This document shows positions 1 to 8,226 of a stretch of 64,000 nt of DNA, in pieces (within the stretch, counting starts at the first letter, position 1; every line of letters begins with the position of its first letter). Origin of the DNA: Crocinitomicaceae bacterium (lineage in GTDB: Bacteria > Bacteroidota > Bacteroidia > Flavobacteriales_D > Crocinitomicaceae); contig JAQXBM010000041.1 of NCBI GenBank assembly GCA_029252405.1, positions 1-64,000 of the forward strand, written 5' to 3'. The notes under the pieces were generated by a model that was not told the origin of the DNA, did not search any database, and saw only the letters and a list, made by a program, of their open reading frames with translations. Both the position numbers and the translations under genes were made by a program.

Positions 1-1410
1 CTTGTTGGTGACAACTCAATTTCATATCACTTCATCAAAAATGGAAGTTCCCGACAATCAAGCGAGCAAGTGCAGCGCTGTTTTTTAGGAGCTAATTTCC
101 CATTTTATAGAATAGAGAACTTAGAGAATGATCTTGTTCAAATTAGAGATCACCTCTCAAAAAGACAAACATATCCATATCTCTTGAGCTATGAAGCGCC
201 ATATGAAGGTGACGATATGATTCACCCTGTTTCCGTGGATATTGTACAAAATAAGAGTGTTTCTGCCATAAAATCAAGGTATGTTGTTGATCGGGAAAGG
301 GCGTATAATGAAGATAGGTTTCCATGTGGAATTTCAATCACTTTGGATTGGGATGAAGAGTACTCAAGTCGTTCAATCACAAAACATATCGCTGGGTTTA
401 ATCCAACTATTGACAAGGAACTACACCCAAAACACAAGGAGCAAATCCGTTCGTTTGCATTAGGGACGCATCGCTTTTTCTTCGAAGCTGACAAGGCAAC
501 TTTGCCTACGCTTTTGGATCAGTCCTTGAGTGCGCAACTTTCTGTCGCATCACTTTTTGAAAATCCAAAATCCAAGACTGAAGATCAATTGGAACAACTC
601 AATGAATTTGAGATTCTCCCGTCCGCTGGACTTTCCGTTTTTGCGCCTCTTCCAGAGCCAGGAAATGATTGGGCGACCTTTGAAAATAATTTCCAGACCT
701 GTCTGTATTCGGAGTTTATCGACTTTGAACGTCAAAAAAGTTTTAAGAAAGTAGATGTTTGGGAAACAAGCGATATCAGAACATTTTCTCCTTCCAAAAA
801 GAAGTCTTTTGAGAAAACACTTGAAGCAACATCCTTACTGGCTCTCTCAGAGAGTTCGCTTTTTCATGATAGTACGTTTAACCAGTTAAAAAATAGAACG
901 ACGCGACTTTATACAGATGATGTGCTTGATGCAGAACTGTATCCAGAATTGAGCGTGCTCTCAAGTCAATCCTATTTGAATCATTTGCTTTACGATTCCT
1001 CTTTTGAGTCAAAAGCTTATTGGAAAATTAATAAGTCATCGGGTGCCCTTTTAGGTATTATGCCTGACGGTAGCGGTGGAGGAATTGAAGTGGCTATTGC
1101 GCATAATTTGAAAATAATTGATTCATACGCTGGGGCATATAACAAGGCGGCGGCTCCTTTAATGAGTGATCCTCTCGCTTTCGGAACAGTGACAATGTAT
1201 GGTCAGTTTTTGGCCCGTCTTTACGGGCTGGTTTGTGTGGCGGTGCTTTCTTTGGATACAGCTCAGTTACCAGCAGATTCTCGCAAGGCTATTAAGAAAT
1301 TAGCATATGGAGTAATCAAATCTTTTGCCTTCGCCAAGTTCGGTAAGCTCAAGAATTTCGAGAAGATCTTGGATAAACTATTTGATCCAGGTTGGCCTAA
1401 AATTGGGTAG
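1..1410 (+). CDS. Hypothetical protein, 5' end outside window
   Basis: The reading frame is open from base 1, so the true start lies upstream of the window and at least 470 codons belong to it. An internal GTG at position 70 is the first possible start inside the window, but nothing marks it as real. I do not recognise a family. The N-terminal two thirds are polar. The last ~120 residues hold a glycine-rich stretch (PDGSGGGIE) and a more hydrophobic helical segment (GQFLARLYGLVCVAVLSLD), and end in a lysine-rich tail. No signal peptide can be judged because the N-terminus is missing. The next gene begins 68 bp downstream on the same strand. Confidence 0.7.
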   Translation, partial: LVGDNSISYHFIKNGSSRQSSEQVQRCFLGANFPFYRIENLENDLVQIRDHLSKRQTYPYLLSYEAPYEGDDMIHPVSVDIVQNKSVSAIKSRYVVDRERAYNEDRFPCGISITLDWDEEYSSRSITKHIAGFNPTIDKELHPKHKEQIRSFALGTHRFFFEADKATLPTLLDQSLSAQLSVASLFENPKSKTEDQLEQLNEFEILPSAGLSVFAPLPEPGNDWATFENNFQTCLYSEFIDFERQKSFKKVDVWETSDIRTFSPSKKKSFEKTLEATSLLALSESSLFHDSTFNQLKNRTTRLYTDDVLDAELYPELSVLSSQSYLNHLLYDSSFESKAYWKINKSSGALLGIMPDGSGGGIEVAIAHNLKIIDSYAGAYNKAAAPLMSDPLAFGTVTMYGQFLARLYGLVCVAVLSLDTAQLPADSRKAIKKLAYGVIKSFAFAKFGKLKNFEKILDKLFDPGWPKIG

Positions 1411-1478
1411 CATGTTAACCTTTTCAAAACTGGAGGCACTAATACTCGAGTAGATTAAATAAGAATTAAAAAAATACA

Positions 1479-3938
1479 ATGAAAATTATTTCAACGCTTA
1501 GTTTGTTGTTAATTGGATTAGCGGCAAATGCGCAGTACACCTTCAACGAAATTGAAATCTGGTCGGGAAGTTTTCCAGGGACACCACGTTATTTTGAAGA
1601 AGTAAATGGAACCCTGTTCTTCGAGGCATACAATAATTACAACTACGAACTTTGGAAGTCTAACGGAACACAACCTGGAACTTCCATGGTGGCGGATTTA
1701 AATGGAACGGCAAGTTCAGGTCCTAAATCTTTAAAAGAGTTCAATGGCGAATTGTTTTTTACTGCAACTGTTTCTGGTTATGGTAACGAATTATGGAAAT
1801 CGAATGGAACATCGGCAGGAACCATGTTATTGAAAGATGTTCGTTCTGGATCGAGCAGTGGTTTCGAGTCGACGACTTCTACGTTTAATGGCACCAGAGA
1901 AACATTTTTGGAGTTCGGAGGAGAGTTGTTCTTCTTTGGAAATACTGGGAATGGAATTGAACTTTGGAAATCTGATGGCACATCAACAGGGACGGTTTCG
2001 GTTAAGAATTTTACCCAAGGACCAGTTTACGGGAACGGAAAATACAGTTCGAATGCTGAGAGAGAAAAACTTGGCGTGATCTTCAACAATGAACTCTACT
2101 TCATTGTTGTTAAAAGTTCTCCGATTCTCGTGAACTACCAAGGTGAACTATGGAAAACTGATGGAACCACAGCAGGCACTGTTCTGGTTCAAGATAGTCT
2201 TCATGCTTCGGTTTCGGGATTGACAGTTGCTGGGAGCAAAATCTATTTCGTGAATCAAACTACAACTACAGGAAGAGAATTGTGGAGTAGTACGGGAACA
2301 ATTACAGCTTTAGAATCTGATATTTCAGCTGGTTCTGTCAATAGTGATCCTGAATATTTAACTGCCTACAATGGCGATCTTTATTTCAAAGCAAAGGGTC
2401 CTGACGGAAGAGAACTATACAAAACAGATGGCAGTTTCACAACGCTGATAAAAGACATTTTCCCTGGAAATGGAAGTACAACGGCAAATTCAGGTCTTGG
2501 ATTGGCTCGTTTCTTTGAATACAATGGTTTGCTCTATTTCTTAGCGGAAGATGCAACTTCCGGAGGAGATAACGAACTTTGGAAAACAGATGGTACAACT
2601 TTAGGAACGGTCAAAGCACTCATACTTCCGCAAGTTGGTGGGTACATCGAATTTCTAAATCCGACTATTTATGATAATAAAATCTTTTATCGAACCTCTG
2701 GACAGCTATGGGCAACAGATGGAACACCAGCGAATACTCAACAATTGACCGATAATGGAAATTCAGCGGAACCGATTTCTCAAGTTTCACATCTCGCTTT
2801 GTTTCAACAAAACTTATGGTTTGCAGGAGCGAATGCTACAAATGGAGGAGAGGCATGGTACATTGGAAACCAACCTCCAACGACCATTGATATTATAAGC
2901 TGTAGTTCTTACACGGTTCCAAGCGGTGATGAATCATACTCAATTTCAGGAACATATACTGACACCTTGACGAACACTCAAGGAAGCGACAGCATTTTAG
3001 TCATCAACTTAACATTGAATCAATCAACAACAGCAACGATCAACGTTGAAACCTGTGATTTCTATACTTCGCCAAGTGGAAACAATACTTGGTCAACATC
3101 TGGAACTTACATGGACACCTTGACAAATTCAGTCGGCTGCGATAGCATCATAACCATTAATATGTCTGTAATGACCTCTTTCAATACTGTTGATGAGAAT
3201 TCATGCGGTGACTATGTGTCTCCAAGTGGAAATTATACTTGGACCACATCAGGACTTTATGCTGATACATTAACGAACGCTGCGGGCTGCGACAGTATCA
3301 TTACGATCAACTTGTCTGTTTTGTCCTCATCGAGTTCGATTAGTGACAATACATGTGATTTGTACACTTCGCCAAGTGGTAATTACACGTGGTCTAGCTC
3401 AGGAACCTATTTTGATACCATCCCGAACGGTGCCGGTTGCGATAGCGTAATCACGATTAATCTCACAGTCGATGTTGTAGATATCAGTGTTCAAACAAAT
3501 ATGGGAACCCTAGAAGCAAATACTTCCAATGCGAACTATCAATGGTTAGATTGTGATAATAATTATGCCGCAATTCCAGGAGAAACAAATCAAAGTTTTA
3601 CTCCACAAATAACGGGATTGTACGCAGTGCGAATAACTGAGGGTGATTGTACAGATACTTCCGATTGCTTTCAGGTTGATGTGTGGGGATTGCAACAATT
3701 ATCAGAATCAACTATTTTGGTTTATCCAAATCCTACGCAAGATCGAATCACAATTCAGAATGTTGATTTCAAGAACGTTGATCAGATTGCTATTAGTAAT
3801 GGACTCGGACAAATTGTGTACCTCGGAGCAGTCGAAGGCATTGAAACAAGTGTAAAACTCCCTGAATCCGCAGGACTCTACTTCCTCAAGTATAAAGGTG
3901 ATTCGGGAGAATTCCATTCGCGAATAGTTAGAAATTGA
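1479..3938 (+). CDS. Secreted ELWxxDGT-repeat protein with T9SS sorting domain
   Basis: This 819-residue protein has a signal peptide (residues 1-18, ending AANA before QYTF). About eight ELWK(S/T)(D/N)GT-type repeats of 50-60 residues follow to about residue 460, a pattern expected to form beta-propeller-like blades. Next come four ~52-residue repeats, the later ones carrying SPSG..TW and GCDSIITI motifs, and an Ig-like segment with paired cysteines. A C-terminal type A T9SS sorting domain begins at ILVYPNPTQDRITI. It is therefore predicted to cross the outer membrane by the type IX system and stay at the surface or be released. No catalytic motif is visible, so adhesion or binding is inferred. 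The CHAT protein gene starts 30 bp downstream, so the two are probably cotranscribed. Confidence 0.88.
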   Translation: MKIISTLSLLLIGLAANAQYTFNEIEIWSGSFPGTPRYFEEVNGTLFFEAYNNYNYELWKSNGTQPGTSMVADLNGTASSGPKSLKEFNGELFFTATVSGYGNELWKSNGTSAGTMLLKDVRSGSSSGFESTTSTFNGTRETFLEFGGELFFFGNTGNGIELWKSDGTSTGTVSVKNFTQGPVYGNGKYSSNAEREKLGVIFNNELYFIVVKSSPILVNYQGELWKTDGTTAGTVLVQDSLHASVSGLTVAGSKIYFVNQTTTTGRELWSSTGTITALESDISAGSVNSDPEYLTAYNGDLYFKAKGPDGRELYKTDGSFTTLIKDIFPGNGSTTANSGLGLARFFEYNGLLYFLAEDATSGGDNELWKTDGTTLGTVKALILPQVGGYIEFLNPTIYDNKIFYRTSGQLWATDGTPANTQQLTDNGNSAEPISQVSHLALFQQNLWFAGANATNGGEAWYIGNQPPTTIDIISCSSYTVPSGDESYSISGTYTDTLTNTQGSDSILVINLTLNQSTTATINVETCDFYTSPSGNNTWSTSGTYMDTLTNSVGCDSIITINMSVMTSFNTVDENSCGDYVSPSGNYTWTTSGLYADTLTNAAGCDSIITINLSVLSSSSSISDNTCDLYTSPSGNYTWSSSGTYFDTIPNGAGCDSVITINLTVDVVDISVQTNMGTLEANTSNANYQWLDCDNNYAAIPGETNQSFTPQITGLYAVRITEGDCTDTSDCFQVDVWGLQQLSESTILVYPNPTQDRITIQNVDFKNVDQIAISNGLGQIVYLGAVEGIETSVKLPESAGLYFLKYKGDSGEFHSRIVRN

Positions 3939-3968
3939 AGAAAGCCAAAAGTTGAGTAAATTAGTCGG

Positions 3969-6752
3969 ATGCGTCGAAAACTGATCATATTCATTGTATT
4001 GATTGCTGGTATGAGTGGGTTGTTTTTGGCTCAAGAAGCTCATTCCAACCAATATACTATAACTCAGAATTCTGGAGCAATTAAGGCCCAATTGGATAGT
4101 CTTTTGTCGCTCATTGATAGACTTTCTAACAATGGAGAGTATCAGCAAATTCTGGATGAGGTAGACCGCGCAGAAAAAATCGTTCTCACCCACAAGCAAG
4201 ATAGTTTTTACTTGTCCGTATTCCGTCAACACAAAGGAAATGCCTTTTATTGGTTGGGAGATTACGGAAAGGCAATTGAAGGTTTCAATGATGCAATTAC
4301 TGCGAATGGGAACAACGAAGCAGGGCTAAAACAGCGTGCAACGCAGTTCTTCGATAGAGCAAATGCCGAGTACCAATTAGAGATGATGACTGATTGCTAT
4401 CAATCTACCTTGGCTTCAGAAGCGATACTCACCAAATTGGAGAATCCTGATTACGATTATTTGATTTCAGTGTACAATGACTTGGCCTATCAAAGTAGAG
4501 AATTGGCATTTTATGATGATGCTCGGATGTTTCTGACGAAGGCGCGCTCTGTTTACGAATCAAAGAAGGATCTTGTTGACACGTACAATTTGCCAGTTCG
4601 GAAGCCTGTTTCCTTTGCTTACAGTGAAGTACTTATCAATGCTGAGGATAAAGATGAAAAGGAGATGCTCAATTCCTTGACCGAATTGGAGCAATTAGTG
4701 GATACCCGAACTTCAACAAAGCAGGAGTTGGTTCGATTGAGCAGCGCTTACAATGCGGTTGCGGATTTTTACATCAATGACTTGCACAGTTTTACTCAAG
4801 AGAAGTATCAAAACGCTAAACGTTATTTGGCGTTGACGAAAAGTACCCTGAACGTTGATGAGAACCCAGGAGGGTTGGATCAATTGAGGTTCAATGAGGC
4901 AAAGATGGCCTACAATATTGGAACTTATTCCGAGGCAAAAGCTAAGTTCGAGAAGCTTTCCGAGGAATTAGCAATTGACGACCCGCGACGACCGTTTTTC
5001 GAAACCATGAAAGGATTGGTCAACCTGAAATTGAAGCGAAGCAAAGGTGCAGAAGCGAATTTCTTCCGAACATTGGAAATTACTCATTCGGGAAGAGATT
5101 CCTTATTGACTGACTGTTCCAATTATCAAGCAAGTACCAACATCATTCATGCGACCCTTTTTGCTGAGGTTGCTGATACAATCAAAAAATATGACGAACA
5201 ATTATTTGATCGTGTTGGGAGTAAGCTCCAATTGGCGGGAATGCGGGAATTCGAGGCCAATTATCAAGGCAAAACCTTTAATTCTCGATTGAAATCAACA
5301 TATGAGTCCTTGTTTCAGGGTATGCTCGATCCAATGTTGGATGAACCCAATGATTTGAAGAAAACGAGTTTATACGCCGATCTACTCAATCAATCTGAAA
5401 CGATCGAGAACCGATTGCTTTGGTCAAAGTTCCTTCTAAATCGAAGATTAGGGCAGCTCAAAGTACCAGATTCAATCAGAAGAAAAGAGCAAGTGCTACG
5501 GCTGAATATTGTTCAAGCTAGGCGAGGGGGAGATGCACAGGCATGTTTCGAGCTTGAGAATGAACTTGAGAAGTTGGAGCGATCAATTCTTGCTGATTAT
5601 CCCAAATACGGTACGTTCAGTCAAAGTCATTTTGATGTGAAAGGCTTGCAAAAGGATCTCGCGAAGGAGACATTGATTATTAAGTATGTTGAATTAAACA
5701 AAGAATACTATCGTTTCGATATTGATAATCGGACAATCAAATGCACTAAAATTGAGCGGCCCGATGCGTTGAAGAAACAGATTGAAATGTACTTGTCGGT
5801 GATTCGGAATCGAAAACAAGATCGAGAGTTGGCGAGGTCCTTGTCTAGCTTGCTTCTTCCCGATGACTATTCGAAGTATTCAAAGTTGGTTTTTGTCAAT
5901 AATTTGATTTGGGAAGAGTTGCCATTTGAAGCGTTGTGCAACAAACAAAAAAACTATTTGGTCGAGAGTACATTGATCACATATTCTCCTCACCTTGTTT
6001 TCATCAATAACGAACACGAAAGTGAAGGAAGTAATGGAGATGTTGTGGTCTTCACTCCCAGTTACGCGAATGGTCAGACCAATTTGCGGGGTGCGCAAGA
6101 CGAAAGCGAGTTAATTTCCGATTGTTTTGGTTCCAAGTACTTTAATCAAAATAAGGCGACGCGGAGCGCATTCTTGGATGCTTCGACTAATGCTAGTGTT
6201 CTTCATTTAGCGATGCACGCAGAGATCAACGAGAATATTGGAGAACAAAGTTGCTTCTTGTTTAATGATGAAAAGTTGTATTTGGATGAATTGTACGGTC
6301 TCAATTTGAGTGGAGATATGGCTGTTCTAAGTGCGTGCAGCACTGGAAGGTCTTTCAAAGATGTCCGCAGCGGAAATGCTTCCTTGCAGCGAGCGTTCAT
6401 TTATGCAGGCATCACATCAACACTTTCGAGCCTGTGGGAAATTCCCGATCAATCGACGCAGGAAATAATGACATCCTTTTACGAGAATTTGAAAACAGGG
6501 ATGACAAATGGAGAGGCAATTCGAGATGCGAAAAGGAATTTTTTAAAGAATGCTGATGACCCAAATTTGCAAGCGCCGTATTTCTGGGCAGGGTTTGTTT
6601 TGTCAGGACAAGATCAATCAATCGAATTAAATACAGTATCCAATAATTCATCTGTTTGGATTTGGGTGATCATTTCAGTGTCCGTTATTGGGCTGTTTTC
6701 CTTGTTTTGGGTCAATCATAAACGAAAGAAAAAAGTACAAAATCTCGCTTAA
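3969..6752 (+). CDS. TPR-CHAT domain protein, predicted periplasmic
   Basis: The 927-residue product has an N-terminal signal or anchor helix, a long alpha-helical TPR-like region (about 40-600) and a C-terminal CHAT domain of the caspase-like peptidase clan. The presumed catalytic pair is His750 (HLAMHAE) and Cys790 (LSACSTG), and the GITSTLSSLWEIPD segment is typical of CHAT domains. A transmembrane helix (about 895-915) is followed by a short basic tail (HKRKKK), which places the CHAT domain in the periplasm if the N-terminal signal is used. CHAT proteins often act as proteases activated by a partner; the target here is unknown. It lies 30 bp after a T9SS surface protein, which could be its partner or substrate, but that is inference. 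Confidence 0.85.
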   Translation: MRRKLIIFIVLIAGMSGLFLAQEAHSNQYTITQNSGAIKAQLDSLLSLIDRLSNNGEYQQILDEVDRAEKIVLTHKQDSFYLSVFRQHKGNAFYWLGDYGKAIEGFNDAITANGNNEAGLKQRATQFFDRANAEYQLEMMTDCYQSTLASEAILTKLENPDYDYLISVYNDLAYQSRELAFYDDARMFLTKARSVYESKKDLVDTYNLPVRKPVSFAYSEVLINAEDKDEKEMLNSLTELEQLVDTRTSTKQELVRLSSAYNAVADFYINDLHSFTQEKYQNAKRYLALTKSTLNVDENPGGLDQLRFNEAKMAYNIGTYSEAKAKFEKLSEELAIDDPRRPFFETMKGLVNLKLKRSKGAEANFFRTLEITHSGRDSLLTDCSNYQASTNIIHATLFAEVADTIKKYDEQLFDRVGSKLQLAGMREFEANYQGKTFNSRLKSTYESLFQGMLDPMLDEPNDLKKTSLYADLLNQSETIENRLLWSKFLLNRRLGQLKVPDSIRRKEQVLRLNIVQARRGGDAQACFELENELEKLERSILADYPKYGTFSQSHFDVKGLQKDLAKETLIIKYVELNKEYYRFDIDNRTIKCTKIERPDALKKQIEMYLSVIRNRKQDRELARSLSSLLLPDDYSKYSKLVFVNNLIWEELPFEALCNKQKNYLVESTLITYSPHLVFINNEHESEGSNGDVVVFTPSYANGQTNLRGAQDESELISDCFGSKYFNQNKATRSAFLDASTNASVLHLAMHAEINENIGEQSCFLFNDEKLYLDELYGLNLSGDMAVLSACSTGRSFKDVRSGNASLQRAFIYAGITSTLSSLWEIPDQSTQEIMTSFYENLKTGMTNGEAIRDAKRNFLKNADDPNLQAPYFWAGFVLSGQDQSIELNTVSNNSSVWIWVIISVSVIGLFSLFWVNHKRKKKVQNLA

Positions 6753-7244
6753 AATTTCAATTTCTGATCTGAATTCAAATTTCCCTTATCTTTTTTTCGT
6801 TTTAGTGCCCAGATTCTGGAATAGATCAATTGATTTCATGACTGTAAATTCTAGGTTAGTTGACCCACCAAATCCAGAAATGATTGATCATTTAGCTTGT
6901 CTACTATCAGATTGTTGAATGGGTCAATGAAAATGGATTCTACGCATATGGCAAGATAAGCGCAATAAATACATATTAAGGCAATTTTCCCAACGGATTT
7001 CAAATTATGAATAGTCGTTTGGATAGATACGAGTGTTGCAATGTTTTTTTTTTTTGAGCATTACCAGGGGGCTTTGAACTCCCCGTATTTTCTTGCTTCT
7101 GTCCAAATTGAGCATTCCAACCCTCCCAAAATGCTCAAACTCCCATTTGATAAGGGCATAAACCCTTCGTATCTTGAATAAGAACAATACCTGAGGTTAA
7201 ATAAAAAGAGTGAGAATGTAAAATCCGAGTATGTTGACGTTACC
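6753..7244. other. Intergenic region without a convincing gene
   Basis: About 490 bp separate the CHAT gene from the tRNA terminator. Short open frames exist on both strands, but none has a start context, composition or recognisable protein. The visible structure is a run of twelve T (7044-7055) followed by several short hairpins, described separately. Confidence 0.6.
7044..7167. repeat. Hairpin cluster with three copies of TTGAGCATT
   Basis: A run of twelve T (7044-7055) leads into TTGAGCATT (7054-7062). A second copy at 7108-7116 faces its perfect reverse complement at 7130-7138, giving a 9-bp stem with a 13-nt loop. Smaller stems occur at 7067-7084 (GGGG/CCCC) and 7152-7167 (AAGGG/CCCTT). 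The cluster could be a small structured RNA or a decayed repeat element; strand and function cannot be decided from sequence. Confidence 0.45.
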
Positions 7245-7278
7245 GTAAAAAACAAAACCCTCGATTTCTCGAAGGTTT
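7245..7278 (-). terminator. Rho-independent terminator after tRNA-Arg
   Basis: Read on the minus strand, an AAACC/GGTTT stem continues through one mismatch into a TCGA/TCGA stem with a four-base loop, followed by a T-rich run (TTTTGTTTTTT). It lies 13 bp past the 3' end of tRNA-Arg. Confidence 0.75.
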
Positions 7279-7291
7279 CATTTCTTTTTTG

Positions 7292-7365
7292 TGAGCCCGT
7301 CAGGATTCGAACCTGAGACCGCCTCCTTAGAAGGGAGGTGCTCTATCCAGCTGAGCTACGAGCCC
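7292..7365 (-). tRNA. tRNA-Arg (anticodon TCT)
   Basis: The 74-nt minus-strand sequence folds into a full cloverleaf. It has a 7-bp acceptor stem with two G-T wobbles, a D arm GCTC/GAGC, an anticodon stem CCTCC/GGAGG around loop CTTCTAA (anticodon TCT, reading AGA), and a T arm TCAGG/CCTGA with loop TTCGAAT. The discriminator base is A and CCA is not encoded. It lies 54 bp downstream of tRNA-Pro on the same strand and has its own terminator. Confidence 0.97.
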
Positions 7366-7384
7366 ATATTTGATACAATTTAGC

Positions 7385-7414
7385 AAAAAAAAAGGGACGA
7401 TTTCTCAGCCCTTT
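7385..7414 (-). terminator. Possible terminator between tRNA-Pro and tRNA-Arg
   Basis: On the minus strand AAAGGG pairs with CCCTTT across a 12-nt loop and is followed by a run of T. Its place between the two tRNA genes means that tRNA-Arg is made by read-through or from a promoter I could not identify. Confidence 0.5.
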
Positions 7415-7419
7415 AGTAG

Positions 7420-7494
7420 TCGGGGTGGCAGGATTCGAACCTGCGACCTCCTGCTCCCAAAGCAGGCGCGATGACCGGGCTACGCTACACCCCG
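7420..7494 (-). tRNA. tRNA-Pro (anticodon TGG)
   Basis: The 75-nt minus-strand sequence forms a canonical cloverleaf. The acceptor stem is CGGGGTG/CACCCCG, the anticodon stem CCTGC/GCAGG holds loop TTTGGGA (anticodon TGG, reading CCA), and the T arm GCAGG/CCTGC has loop TTCGAAT. The discriminator base is A and CCA is not encoded. A well-formed promoter lies about 65 bp upstream. Confidence 0.97.
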
Positions 7495-7558
7495 TAGCTA
7501 TTTGTAATCAAATATTCCAACGTTATTAAGAGAGAATCGCTTTTCTCAAACGCGAGTG

Positions 7559-7588
7559 CAAAATTAATGATTTAAATCACTTTCGCAA
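7559..7588 (-). promoter_or_regulatory. Promoter of the tRNA-Pro/tRNA-Arg unit
   Basis: On the minus strand a TTG (-33 element, 7586-7588) is spaced 19 bp from TAATTTTG (7559-7566), matching the Bacteroidota -7 consensus TAnnTTTG. The spacer holds ATGATTTAAATCA (7567-7579), the same palindrome type seen at the hemN and ccoS promoters; here it may be chance. Confidence 0.6.
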
Positions 7589-7750
7589 TACTAAATTCAA
7601 AAAAAATGAATGTTTTCTATTATTTATCGTTTCAGCGAAATGCGCTCCACGCTTAATACTTTACTATCAAGATAATATGGGCGGGAGATTATGGCTCGCT
7701 TCGCTGTCAACATTTATTTTTTCGTACCTTGAACGCTCAAAACCGACACT

Positions 7751-8137
7751 ATGAAAAGATTCGCATTCTCATTTATTTTACTCACTGGATTACTATTTAC
7801 ATTTACTCAGTGTGGATCCGCAGACGCTGGTGAAAAGACAGCGAATAAGTTTTTCTCTGCGATCATCAAAAAAGACTTCAAAAAAGCAGATGCAATGATG
7901 TTCCGACCAATTGGAGATACGACCAGTTTCATCCCTCAGCTTAGATATTTTGAGAACAATCCGACAAATGGACAATTGCTCGGTTTCAAAAAATCTATTG
8001 GATTCAATACTGAAATTGTGAATGGGGTAACAACCGTGAAACTTCCTTACACACTGAAGTATGAGAGTGGCGATCAGTTGGTTAACGTTGTCATTGAGGA
8101 TAGAGGAGCAGGGAATAAAATTCTTTCTGTCCAGTAA
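7751..8137 (+). CDS. Small secreted protein, probable lipoprotein
   Basis: The 128-residue product has a hydrophobic N-terminal segment ending FTFTQCGS, with Cys21 in a lipobox-like position (weak, but Bacteroidota lipoboxes are relaxed). The mature part begins with a helical segment (EKTANKFFSAIIKKDFKKAD) followed by beta-rich sequence. This layout resembles DUF4878/DUF3887-type lipoproteins of the NTF2-like fold, a resemblance and not a firm assignment. It stands alone, with 256 bp of non-coding DNA upstream and a membrane protein gene downstream. Confidence 0.75.
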   Translation: MKRFAFSFILLTGLLFTFTQCGSADAGEKTANKFFSAIIKKDFKKADAMMFRPIGDTTSFIPQLRYFENNPTNGQLLGFKKSIGFNTEIVNGVTTVKLPYTLKYESGDQLVNVVIEDRGAGNKILSVQ

Positions 8138-8206
8138 ACACTTTGAATCAAGTTTTGAGCTAACAAATACTTGGTGATTCCAACGAATTGCTTCTGATAG
8201 ATTCCG

Positions 8207-8214
8207 TATTTTTG
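8207..8214 (+). promoter_or_regulatory. -7 promoter element of the DUF5916-like gene
   Basis: TATTTTTG matches TAnnTTTG and lies 12 bp before the ATG at 8227. A TTG sits 16 bp upstream, slightly close for a -33 element. It supports the ATG at 8227 over the upstream in-frame TTG at 8188. Confidence 0.4.
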
Positions 8215-8226
8215 GAGTCGATTACA

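Noticed and set aside
6688-6918. 76-codon plus-strand frame after the CHAT gene
   Set aside because: It overlaps the CHAT gene end in another frame, and shows no start context or family.
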